Below, piece after piece: positions 38,347-46,288 of a stretch of DNA of 64,000 nucleotides. Position 1 is the stretch's first letter. Each line of letters starts with the position of its first letter. The translations under genes were made by a program, and so were the position numbers. Below the pieces are notes generated by a model, which saw nothing but the letters and a program-made list of their open reading frames with translations, was not told where the DNA came from and did not search any database. Source of the stretch: Acinetobacter guillouiae CIP 63.46 (GTDB lineage Bacteria > Pseudomonadota > Gammaproteobacteria > Pseudomonadales > Moraxellaceae); contig NZ_KB849282.1 of the NCBI RefSeq assembly GCF_000368145.1, positions 440,129-504,128 on the forward strand, given 5' to 3'.

Positions 38347-39021
38347 TTAGTGACCCTCGATAAAGTCATTTCTTTGATTATGGATATAGGCAGAAAAGCA
38401 TTGGTTTCTTGTTTGGAAGCAAATATTAAAACTGCTACTCATCCAAGTATCGACTTGACTTTGTTTATAGAAAATTTCTGCAATAGGATGAAGATAATAA
38501 TTAAACCCATCTGCTTGTTGCTCAAAAGAACTATAACTTCGTGCTTTGCTATACAAGTTGTTTAAATCTTGCGTTATTTCCTGAATATTTTGGTTAAAAA
38601 ACCAAACGATTACATCGTTATTTTGAAATTCACGAGTTCGATAAACGCCTGTTTCATCACATTCAACAGCAAAAATTTTTGCACCTGAATCACTAAAGCT
38701 TGAATAGAGCAATTTGGATGATTGGATTTGCTCATGCTGACCAACCTCCATTTCACGAATTTGTCTGGATATATTTAAACATTCTGGTAATTTTTTAAGA
38801 TCAGAATCAGCATTATTAATAAAAAGTCTTATTGCTTTATCAATGACATACATTTCACCTGTTCCCGTGATAACACCACCATCCCACCCATACAACTTTA
38901 CATCGTCATATTCCTCAAAATCATTGATATTTTTATCTTTTAATTGAATGTTTTTGTTATCTACAGCAACCACTACACCATCCTCAAGTTGTATAGCAAT
39001 GATAAAAGTCATATTGTTCAT
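38347..39021 (-). CDS. proteasome-like Ntn-hydrolase family protein
   Basis: Protein of 224 residues (221 from the second Met at 39012). Counting the Thr after that second Met as position 1, TFIIAIQLEDGVVVAVDNK aligns with the HslV/proteasome-beta start: Thr1, and Asp17 at the exact spacing. A Lys in DVKLYGWDGG fits Lys33 after a short insertion, and GGVITGTGEMYVIDKAIRLF fits the following helix. Removal of the initiator Met would expose the Thr nucleophile. A hydrolase role is inferred, and the substrate is unknown. It is divergent, with a 54-base gap, from the effector-like cassette. No signal peptide and no HslU- or Mpa-like ATPase is present. Confidence 0.6.
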   Translation of the reverse strand: MNNMTFIIAIQLEDGVVVAVDNKNIQLKDKNINDFEEYDDVKLYGWDGGVITGTGEMYVIDKAIRLFINNADSDLKKLPECLNISRQIREMEVGQHEQIQSSKLLYSSFSDSGAKIFAVECDETGVYRTREFQNNDVIVWFFNQNIQEITQDLNNLYSKARSYSSFEQQADGFNYYLHPIAEIFYKQSQVDTWMSSSFNICFQTRNQCFSAYIHNQRNDFIEGH

Positions 39022-39075
39022 TTTTGTAAGATATGCTAAACATATAATATCAACAAACTAATAAATGGTATAGTC

Positions 39076-39507
39076 ATGGCTGGTGGTTCACAAATCATCA
39101 TTTCAAAAAATGGCATAACAATTAAAACACCAAATGATTTTAAAGTTTTTGCCGGGCAACATCAGTTTAAAACGGGAAGTCGTGTTAAAGCTGAAATTCC
39201 AACACTTCCTATCTTAAAAGAAGAGACTCTATTTAGTAATAAATGGGATTTTTATGATCTTTTTTACCAGACTGATTTTTCTAATGTGAAATATAAACTC
39301 ATCAATAATAAAAATAACACCTATGTTTCAGGGACACTGGATCAGCATGGACGAACTCAAAGACTAAGCTCGGACCATAATGATGACTACGATATTCTCA
39401 TTGGTACAGAAGAAGATTGGACCGTGTCTGTAGATGATGGTCTTGACGATGAGGACGCGTTTGAATACCTATGCCGTTCACATGACCAGCATGATCAAGA
39501 GGTTTAA
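39076..39507 (+). CDS. free-standing VgrG C-terminus-like (DUF2345-like) protein
   Basis: Protein of 143 residues. The first 40 residues, AGGSQIIISKNGITIKTPND then FKVFAGQHQF, match the end of the beta-prism DUF2345 region of VgrG type VI spike proteins. Residues about 50-120 look like a small beta domain (YQTDFSNVKYKLINNKNNTY, HGRTQRL) of the kind appended to VgrG tails. There is no VgrG base upstream: an in-frame stop lies 13 codons before the ATG. It may be an adaptor that docks the next gene's product on a spike, or a surviving VgrG tail. Two bases separate it from the next gene, implying coupled translation. Confidence 0.65.
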   Translation: MAGGSQIIISKNGITIKTPNDFKVFAGQHQFKTGSRVKAEIPTLPILKEETLFSNKWDFYDLFYQTDFSNVKYKLINNKNNTYVSGTLDQHGRTQRLSSDHNDDYDILIGTEEDWTVSVDDGLDDEDAFEYLCRSHDQHDQEV

Positions 39508-39509
39508 TA

Positions 39510-40814
39510 ATGGATTACTTAGCAAATATTAAATTTCTTGATGCATTAGAACAACCTATTCAAGGATTAGTCCATCAACTTTGGGTGGGGTCTTCTCTTA
39601 TATCTGATCATGTTACTCCTGCCAGTGGTGAATCTGTTTGGTTTAAGCGACCTATAGGCACGATGATTGATGTGAGGATCAGGAGTAGTACATCTGGGGA
39701 ATATCAATCTAAAGTCAAAATACAGCTGGTTGGAGAAAAAACAATTTTTATTGTTCGTAGCCCAAAAGTTTTACTGAAAGGCGTGAATCTTTCTACAAAG
39801 GATGTGGCAACTGGTACTTATCTAAGATCAACCTATATTGTGGCTGAAGGTGATTATTTATCTCGAATAGCGAATGATAATCAAACAACGACATCAGAAT
39901 TGATCAAAATAAATAATTTAAAAAGTGATACAGATATTCATCCTGGGCAAGTGCTAAAAATCCCTGTCAAAAAAACAGCAACTCCTGAAAATAAAACTAA
40001 GCCAGTAGAAACAAAGCCTCGTCAGCAAGAAAAAACCACGATCATTGTAGTTCAGTATAAAGATACATTAACTTTAATTGCAAAGCTTACAGCTAATACG
40101 GTCGATGAAATTAAAAAGCTTAATGGGCTAAGCGATAATCATCTCCGTGAGAACCAAAAGTTAAAAGTTTATGAGCGTAAAGTAGGACTCACTCAAGCAA
40201 AAGCTAAAATTGAGAGCAAGAAAGATAAGAAGTCCACGCCACCAAAAGTAAAACAGAATGCTTCTCAAAACAAAGAAGAATCTCCTGTGGCTGAAGTGGA
40301 AGCATCTGATCCTGTCAATACTAGTGGCTTATTACCAGAGGCATGTGGAGGAGAAAAGCATTATAAAAGGACTTTAGCGCGAATTGCTGAGTTACATGCT
40401 ACCTACCAACCCTATGTTATTGAATTGATAAATACAGCATATGAACAGCTTGGCATCACTTGGGTTATTACAGATGGATACAGAAGCCCTGCTGCTCAAG
40501 GTTCTTTGTCTGGAGGTGTAACAAATGCAGGGCCATTACAAAGCTATCATCAATATGGTTTAGCTATAGATATTGTATCCGTGAGAGATAGTAAAATCAC
40601 TTATCTTTCAGACGGCAAACAGTCTATAGCTGATAGTAAGGCATTAGGTTTAATTGGGGAGCAATTAGGCTTAGTATGGGGAGGTCGATTTAAAACAAAA
40701 AACGGGCCAGATTACCCACATTTTGAATTACATCCCAATGGAAAAACATGGCGTAACTTGAAACCACAGCTGTTAAAACTGGGTGTGAGTAATTATAAGA
40801 ATTTAATTTTTTAA
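39510..40814 (+). CDS. LysM plus M15-family peptidoglycan peptidase, putative T6SS effector
   Basis: Protein of 434 residues with no signal peptide. Residues 1-100 form a transthyretin-like beta domain. LysM repeats lie at about 108-152 and 177-221. A Lys-rich linker follows (225-270). An M15 (VanY/L-Ala-D-Glu endopeptidase) domain covers 280-434, with Arg325 in DGYRSP, zinc ligands in SYHQYGLAID (His347, Asp354), WGGRF, and His404 in DYPHFEL. All catalytic residues are present. Lack of a signal peptide, the VgrG-like protein upstream and an exported small protein downstream suggest a type VI effector that cuts target-cell peptidoglycan. AGAGG precedes the ATG. The effector role is inference. 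Confidence 0.72.
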   Translation: MDYLANIKFLDALEQPIQGLVHQLWVGSSLISDHVTPASGESVWFKRPIGTMIDVRIRSSTSGEYQSKVKIQLVGEKTIFIVRSPKVLLKGVNLSTKDVATGTYLRSTYIVAEGDYLSRIANDNQTTTSELIKINNLKSDTDIHPGQVLKIPVKKTATPENKTKPVETKPRQQEKTTIIVVQYKDTLTLIAKLTANTVDEIKKLNGLSDNHLRENQKLKVYERKVGLTQAKAKIESKKDKKSTPPKVKQNASQNKEESPVAEVEASDPVNTSGLLPEACGGEKHYKRTLARIAELHATYQPYVIELINTAYEQLGITWVITDGYRSPAAQGSLSGGVTNAGPLQSYHQYGLAIDIVSVRDSKITYLSDGKQSIADSKALGLIGEQLGLVWGGRFKTKNGPDYPHFELHPNGKTWRNLKPQLLKLGVSNYKNLIF

Positions 40815-40826
40815 AAGGAGACACTC

Positions 40827-41282
40827 TTGCATATATTTTTTAGACTTTTAACTATAGTTTTCTTTCTTATAAGCACAAATGTTGAGGCAAAACAAAAACT
40901 CTATACTGGTGAAGAAATAGCAAAAACTTATAAATTATTACAGTCAATCACAATACCCGCTATATATGAAAATGGAGTGGTACTTACTAAATATGCTAAT
41001 TTTTATAAAGCAGATGGTGGAGAATGTATTATTGTTTCTAGATTAGATAATGAATCTAACTTTGGTGGGTACGAGGATGTAATATATTTTAAAAAAAGAA
41101 TAATGTTGCGTAGTTCAAAACAAAGTTTTTTTTCCATTTTTTTAGATGATGATGCAAAGATAAAATCTAAAAAAATCAAATATAGCGATTATTTAAATGG
41201 TAAAGAGGTACAACAAGGCCTAAAAGAAGATTTCATTTTATATCGGAAAAAAATGAATAAAAACACATTAAATCAATGTTAA
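40827..41282 (+). CDS. small exported protein, candidate immunity protein
   Basis: Protein of 151 residues from a TTG start with an excellent AAAGGAG six bases before it. The signal peptide MHIFFRLLTIVFFLISTNVEA directs the product to the periplasm. The mature part is Lys-rich, with Cys residues in GGECIIV and at the C-terminus. No family is recognised. The coding sequence is strikingly AT-rich with A- and T-runs, unlike housekeeping neighbours, which suggests acquisition. Its position 12 bases after a peptidoglycan peptidase that lacks a signal peptide is what a periplasmic immunity protein would show. Confidence 0.62.
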   Translation: MHIFFRLLTIVFFLISTNVEAKQKLYTGEEIAKTYKLLQSITIPAIYENGVVLTKYANFYKADGGECIIVSRLDNESNFGGYEDVIYFKKRIMLRSSKQSFFSIFLDDDAKIKSKKIKYSDYLNGKEVQQGLKEDFILYRKKMNKNTLNQC

Positions 41283-41638
41283 GGATGATTAAGATCAAAC
41301 TATTAATAATATTACTTAATTATGCTGACACTGACTAATGTTAATTTAGAAGCAACTTCACACAAATAAAATGCCTAATTCATCAACAATTGCAAAAAAA
41401 TCTCAATTTGAATGGAAAAAATTTAAGCAGTTACAAAATCCTGAATTATTCTTCTTTTTTATATCTATTTTTTTTAATACTTTGATTTTACGCACTAACA
41501 TTATTTAATTATTTGACCAAATGGTACAAAACATCAATTTTCCCTAATAAATGCAAGTGCTTAGTTTGACTAAAATGATTAAAACTCTCGAAAAGAAAGC
41601 GTATGATGTGTCCAATTTGTTTTTTGAGTGCTCAATTT
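41283..41638. other. AT-rich gap between island and permease
   Basis: Very AT-rich. Contains one small rightward frame (see 41371-41508). No hairpin terminator for the cassette is obvious. The promoter of the permease presumably lies in the last 100 bases. Confidence 0.5.
41371..41508 (+). CDS. possible 45-residue single-helix membrane peptide
   Basis: An ATG frame of 45 codons gives a charged N-terminus (MPNSSTIAKKSQFEWKKF) followed by a hydrophobic segment (FFFFISIFFNTLIL). There is no good ribosome site. It could be a degraded remnant of a larger membrane-protein gene or a chance AT-rich frame. Confidence 0.2.
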   Translation: MPNSSTIAKKSQFEWKKFKQLQNPELFFFFISIFFNTLILRTNII

Positions 41639-42940
41639 ATGTCCAACTGGTTTCCCAAATGGCGTCCTTATTCTGGCAGCATTGATGCAAGACCTGTCGG
41701 TACCAATGAGTATTTACCTCCTGCGCAAAGTGTCGTTTTAGGGATTCAACACGCATTTGCCATGTTTGGTGCAACTGTACTCGCACCCTTTTTAATGGGC
41801 TTTGACCCAAACCTTGCCATTTTAATGTCAGGGATTTGTACCATCTTATTCTTTATTGTTACGGGTGGTCGTGTTCCAAGTTACCTAGGTTCAAGCTTTG
41901 CCTTTATTGGGGTGGTGATTGCTGCAACTGGCTATGCTGCATCAGGTACAGGTACGCCAAATGCAAATTTAGCTGTTGCAGCTGGCGGGATCATGGCATG
42001 TGGTGTGTTGTATGCAATGTTCGGCTTGCTCGTCATGGCAACGGGGACCAAATGGATTGAAAAACTCATGCCACCAGTGGTGACTGGTGCAGTGGTCATG
42101 ATTATTGGTTTAAACCTTGCGCCTGTTACGGTGAAAGGTGTCGCTGGCAATGACTTTAATATGTGGATGGCCTTGGTCACTGTACTTTGTATGGGTTCAA
42201 TTGCTGTATTCACGAAAGGGCTATTACAACGCTTATTGCTCTTGGTTGGGTTGTTATTGGCTTATTTGATCTATTTCATTGTTGCAAATGTAATGGGAAA
42301 TGGAACACCGATTAATTTCACACCTATTCAACAAGCCGCATGGTTTGGTACACCTACTTTCCATTCACCTGTTTTTGATCTCAATGCAATGTTAATTATT
42401 GCGCCGATTGCTTTAATTCTGGTGGCAGAAAACTTGGGTCATATCAAAGCAGTCAGTGCCATGACTGGCGAAAACCTAGATCCACAAATTGGTAAAGCTT
42501 TTGTTGCAGATGGTATTGCAACCACGCTTTCTGGTGGTGTCGGTGCACCGGGTATGACCACCTATGGTGAGAATATTGGTGTAATGGCCGTTACCCGTGT
42601 TTATTCTACGATTGTTTTTGTTATTGCGGGTATTTTTGCAATTTTCTTAGGGTTTTCACCTAAATTTGGCGCAGTTATTCATACCATTCCAACGGCGATT
42701 TTAACAGGTGCTTCAATCGTGGTCTTTGGTTTAATTACCATTGCAGGTGCGAAGATTTGGATTGAAAATAAAGTCGATTTTTCTCAAAATAAAAACTTGA
42801 TGGTTGCCGCAGTAACAATCATTTTAGGAACAGGTGACTTTGCCCTTCAATTTGGTGATTTCAACTTGGGTGGTATTGGTACTGCAACGTTTGCAGCATT
42901 GATTCTGAACTGGTTCTTTAGCTTAAAAGATAAATCATAA
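41639..42940 (+). CDS. NCS2 nucleobase permease (RutG/UraA-like)
   Basis: Inner-membrane permease of 433 residues, a proton symporter for uracil or related bases. VLGIQHAFAMFGATVLAPFL and TGGRVPSYLGSSFAFIG near the N-terminus, AENLGHIKAV with the substrate-binding Glu, and GAPGMTTYGENIGVMAVTRV are those of the RutG/UraA branch. The match to RutG runs the whole length. The frame opens at 41603, but the ATG at 41639 (MSNWFPKWRP) aligns with RutG. No rut or pyr genes are adjacent, so I give no symbol. A strong terminator follows. Confidence 0.93.
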   Translation: MSNWFPKWRPYSGSIDARPVGTNEYLPPAQSVVLGIQHAFAMFGATVLAPFLMGFDPNLAILMSGICTILFFIVTGGRVPSYLGSSFAFIGVVIAATGYAASGTGTPNANLAVAAGGIMACGVLYAMFGLLVMATGTKWIEKLMPPVVTGAVVMIIGLNLAPVTVKGVAGNDFNMWMALVTVLCMGSIAVFTKGLLQRLLLLVGLLLAYLIYFIVANVMGNGTPINFTPIQQAAWFGTPTFHSPVFDLNAMLIIAPIALILVAENLGHIKAVSAMTGENLDPQIGKAFVADGIATTLSGGVGAPGMTTYGENIGVMAVTRVYSTIVFVIAGIFAIFLGFSPKFGAVIHTIPTAILTGASIVVFGLITIAGAKIWIENKVDFSQNKNLMVAAVTIILGTGDFALQFGDFNLGGIGTATFAALILNWFFSLKDKS

Positions 42941-42960
42941 TTATAAATTGAACCTATTTT

Positions 42961-42986
42961 AAGCAGCCAAAAGGCTGCTTTTTTTT
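42961..42986. terminator. rho-independent terminator after permease
   Basis: AAGCAGCC (42961-42968) pairs with GGCTGCTT (42973-42980) around AAAA and is followed by T6. It lies between convergent genes. Confidence 0.85.
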
Positions 42987-42989
42987 ATT

Positions 42990-43718
42990 TTATATAATGT
43001 GAGCATCTACCCACAAATAAACGTTTTTTATTTCTTGGAGCGAGGTCTTACTCGCTACATTTGGATGATCAAGTTCTTTTAACAAGTATTGAAACGCTGC
43101 TTTTTGTTCAGGATATACATCTATCGCTTGTGCCACAGTATCGTTTAAATTGCCTGGCCATCCTTCTATATTGTTCAATGTCAAAGGGAGCAGTCGTATT
43201 ATCCGTTTAATTAAAGATTTTTTAAGGTTGATTAATTCTTTTGCTGTTTGATCAGATGCCTCTAATATGCGTAAATACCCTTGTATATCTGCATCATAAC
43301 CACTATTTATCGCCTTAATTACATCTCGATCAATCTGAACATCGTTAAAGAGCGCAGATAAATCTTCTCCATAAATATGCTGACAAAAGAATTTGATCCA
43401 TGCTCCCCAACTTTGTAGGGAATGCTTATTTAAAACCTCGTCTAGAAAACCAATATCGACATCAACTTTAGGTAGAAATGGGTGTAAAACCTTAAGATTT
43501 GTGCTTATTTCAGCAATCTTTTCATTTAAATTTTTAGGTTTATTTTTAAAAATAACACAAAGGTCTAAATCTGACTGACCGATAATTGCAATGCCTTGAG
43601 CGACACTGCCATAAACATAGATACTATGTAAATCTTCGGCAAAGCTGCGACTAAAAGCGTTAATCACCTCTTCTAGCACGGGCTGAAATGCTTTTTGAAT
43701 CCTCATTGATTGCAACAT
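42990..43718 (-). CDS. nucleotidyltransferase-domain protein
   Basis: Protein of 242 residues. An N-terminal MNT/Pol-beta-type domain has YVYGSVAQG followed by SDLDL, the metal-binding pair, near residues 34-52, and a third acidic residue in VDVDIGF. The helical C-terminal half resembles that of aminoglycoside-type adenylyltransferases and MNT-like proteins, with no clear resistance signature. It could modify a small molecule or a protein. No HEPN partner is adjacent, so a toxin-antitoxin role is not supported. It is monocistronic, with a terminator on each side. Confidence 0.75.
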   Translation of the reverse strand: MLQSMRIQKAFQPVLEEVINAFSRSFAEDLHSIYVYGSVAQGIAIIGQSDLDLCVIFKNKPKNLNEKIAEISTNLKVLHPFLPKVDVDIGFLDEVLNKHSLQSWGAWIKFFCQHIYGEDLSALFNDVQIDRDVIKAINSGYDADIQGYLRILEASDQTAKELINLKKSLIKRIIRLLPLTLNNIEGWPGNLNDTVAQAIDVYPEQKAAFQYLLKELDHPNVASKTSLQEIKNVYLWVDAHII

Positions 43719-43787
43719 TCATCCATTTTTAAATTTTCTCAAACCAACATCATACTGCTTATATGATATTTATTTTGTATTTCAATA

Positions 43788-43826
43788 TTAAAAAAGCCCA
43801 ACTGTAATCAATAGACAATTGGGCTT
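43788..43826 (-). terminator. rho-independent terminator of the TDT transporter gene
   Basis: Read leftward, AAGCCCAATTGT (43826-43815) pairs with ACAGTTGGGCTT (43805-43794) with one mismatch and runs into T6. Confidence 0.8.
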
Positions 43827-43887
43827 GGCCGATTTTATCATTGGTTCTTAATAATTATTTTATAGACTGACCAACAAGGTTTTCTGT

Positions 43888-45018
43888 TTATTCACGTTCT
43901 AAAAAAGTTTTTAAACAAGGAGAAAAAAACAAATTCCCTTGATACATTCCCCGCAAAGTTTTGCTCATCACCATCACCCACAACATCATCAAAATTGCAG
44001 CAAATGCTAAGCCTGTATCTACAATAAAACTGAGATGTAATTGGTGACCTAAACTCAATATTGCCAAGGTAAATACACCCAGTGGGAAAGTTAGCCCCCA
44101 CCAACCGAGATTAAATGGTAGCTCGGTTGCCGCATGTTTGAGTGTGGTTAGAACTGCGATTGCAACCCACCACACACCAAAGCCAAGCAAAATAAAACTT
44201 GCCACAATCCCCGCATTTTGAAAGAACACACCCAAATTTTCTAACTGAATCAATGCCAAAACTTGAGGAGCCTGAGCACCTAGAACCAAGAGTGCCAATG
44301 CACCTGTACCAATTGGCCCTAAAGCTAACCAACTCGTAATTGCCAACTCTTTGCTCGGCAATTGATGTACAGCCAAACGTAACATCAGAATGGTGAGAAT
44401 CCCAAAAGCAGGCAATACAGACATCCCCCACAGCATATAACTGGCGAATAAAATAGCCACTGCCTGTTGACTAGCATGCATATGCGCTAAAAGTAAGCCG
44501 CCTGATGTTGCTGCAACTTCACAGGCCACAATTGGCAATAACCACATTGCAGTCATTGTATGCAATTGATGATCTTGTTTATGGAACATACAAAACGGTA
44601 CTAGCACCCCGATACCCACTGCTAAAACCACATCGACATACCACAACAACTGCGCAATTTGGAACGCAACATCACCATAAATGGCTATGCCATATTTTAA
44701 AAAGCCATTTAATACCGTTGCCAACCCCATTGGAATTGCACCTAAAAAGAGTGCCATTGCTGGATGGGAAAAAATCTGCTTCGCTTCTTGAGGATAGATG
44801 AGCCAGCGTAGAACATACAGTATGATAAATACAGTAAACAGTAGTGTGTTGAACTGCCATAAAATAGTTGCCAGCTGCCATAAAAAATCAGATGCAAACG
44901 GAAACTCAGGCAAGATCAGTGCAACAACCCCTGTTCCCATGGTCATGGTGAACCAGTTTGGCGTAAACTGTCGAATCACATCACCTGTTTGTTCAAGTTG
45001 GTAAAATGGCTTTTTCAT
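43888..45018 (-). CDS. TDT-family transporter (TehA/SLAC1-like)
   Basis: Integral membrane protein of 376 residues with ten predicted helices. FTPNWFTMTMGTGVVALIL near the N-terminus is the TDT signature, and GPIGTGALALL near residue 235 is a second. The family carries C4-dicarboxylates or sulfite, or forms anion channels (TehA, SLAC1, Ssu1). The substrate is not evident. GAGGA precedes the ATG. No tehB methyltransferase gene is adjacent. A terminator follows. Confidence 0.9.
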   Translation of the reverse strand: MKKPFYQLEQTGDVIRQFTPNWFTMTMGTGVVALILPEFPFASDFLWQLATILWQFNTLLFTVFIILYVLRWLIYPQEAKQIFSHPAMALFLGAIPMGLATVLNGFLKYGIAIYGDVAFQIAQLLWYVDVVLAVGIGVLVPFCMFHKQDHQLHTMTAMWLLPIVACEVAATSGGLLLAHMHASQQAVAILFASYMLWGMSVLPAFGILTILMLRLAVHQLPSKELAITSWLALGPIGTGALALLVLGAQAPQVLALIQLENLGVFFQNAGIVASFILLGFGVWWVAIAVLTTLKHAATELPFNLGWWGLTFPLGVFTLAILSLGHQLHLSFIVDTGLAFAAILMMLWVMVMSKTLRGMYQGNLFFSPCLKTFLERE

Positions 45019-45225
45019 CGCTTCATCCTCATTTCAGCAGATAAATTGATTATAAAAGCATCTTTTAATAAATAAAATTGATTTAATTTCATAAAATGAA
45101 TCAATTTTACTGATATAAAAGTATTCTCAGTCATTTTTTTCTGGATAAAAACACAACAACAAAGACGAAACTGTGAGATTATGGCAATATATAGTCCTTT
45201 CAAATTTTAAGCTTATTTTGAAACC

Positions 45226-46227
45226 ATGCAGCTGTTACGTCTAAATGCCTTAGCACCAAATTTTCAATTGCCCCAAACCGCTGTGACGATTGGCAATTTT
45301 GATGGTGTCCATTTGGGACATCAGGCGATGGTTTCTCAACTCAAAGAAGTGGCTAAAGCCCAAAATTTAAAAACCTTGGTGATGATTTTTGAGCCGCAAC
45401 CTTTAGAGTTTTTCAAAGGTTATGAAGCACCACCACGGATTTCATCACTCAGAGAAAAAGTAGAATATTTATCTGAATTGGGTGTCGATTATATTGCTAT
45501 CGCTAAATTTGATAATCAATTCCGTAGCTTAAGTGCAGAAAACTTTGCAAGCCTGTTAAAAAACAAACTCAATGCGCAAAGTTTGATCTTAGGTGATGAT
45601 TTTCACTTCGGTAAAGACCGTCAAGGCAATAGTGAATTTTTAAAACAATATGGTTTTGATGTCACCAATCTCAATACCATTGAATTTAATGGTGAACGTG
45701 TCAGTTCAACCCGTATTCGCCAAGTTCTCCAAGCGGGTGACTTATCACTTGCAGCAAAATTATTGGGTCGTCCATACAGCATGATTGGTCGTGTGCAATA
45801 TGGTGATCAAATTGGTCGTACTTTGAATTTTCCAACCATCAATGTTCGACTTGGCCGTCATAAACCCTGTTTAAGTGGTATTTATGCCGTCGATGTTATT
45901 TGCGAAAGCACCTCATTGACACAGAAAGTCAAAGCTGAGAACCCCGATAAAATCGGTGTTGCTGGTTATCAAACAGATGCGTTATTTGGTGCGGGCCATG
46001 TGGGAACACGCCCTGCAATCAAACAAGAACATCCAGAATGGCGATTAGAAGTACATTTTCCAAATGTTTCTGCTAATCTGTATGGTCTGTTAATGCGGGT
46101 CACTTTCCTCGACTATTTACATGGTGAATTAAATTACCCATCACTTGAAGCGCTTCAGGCGGGAATTGATGATGATGTCGAGCGTTTGCTTGAGTTTCGC
46201 AAAAACACCCCCAAATTTCCTTTTTAA
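45226..46227 (+). CDS. ribF: bifunctional riboflavin kinase/FAD synthetase
   Basis: Converts riboflavin to FMN and FAD, 333 residues. The N-terminal adenylyltransferase has TIGNFDGVHLGHQAMV and SSTRIRQVLQAGD. The C-terminal kinase has GRPYSMIGRVQYGDQIGRTL followed by NFPTINV. The order ribF-ileS-lspA-fkpB is conserved in gammaproteobacteria. The gap to ileS is 61 bases with no terminator, so the four are probably an operon. Confidence 0.97.
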   Translation: MQLLRLNALAPNFQLPQTAVTIGNFDGVHLGHQAMVSQLKEVAKAQNLKTLVMIFEPQPLEFFKGYEAPPRISSLREKVEYLSELGVDYIAIAKFDNQFRSLSAENFASLLKNKLNAQSLILGDDFHFGKDRQGNSEFLKQYGFDVTNLNTIEFNGERVSSTRIRQVLQAGDLSLAAKLLGRPYSMIGRVQYGDQIGRTLNFPTINVRLGRHKPCLSGIYAVDVICESTSLTQKVKAENPDKIGVAGYQTDALFGAGHVGTRPAIKQEHPEWRLEVHFPNVSANLYGLLMRVTFLDYLHGELNYPSLEALQAGIDDDVERLLEFRKNTPKFPF

Positions 46228-46288
46228 CTTAAACTTTTATTGTAAAACGCGTCAGCAATGGTGCTGATAATATTGGATGACAACTTGC

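Noticed and set aside
38347-41282. A complete type VI secretion locus
   Set aside because: No tssB, tssC, hcp, tssM, clpV or full vgrG is present. Only an orphan cassette can be claimed.
42990-43718. HEPN/MNT toxin-antitoxin pair
   Set aside because: The nucleotidyltransferase has no small HEPN partner next to it and has terminators on both sides.
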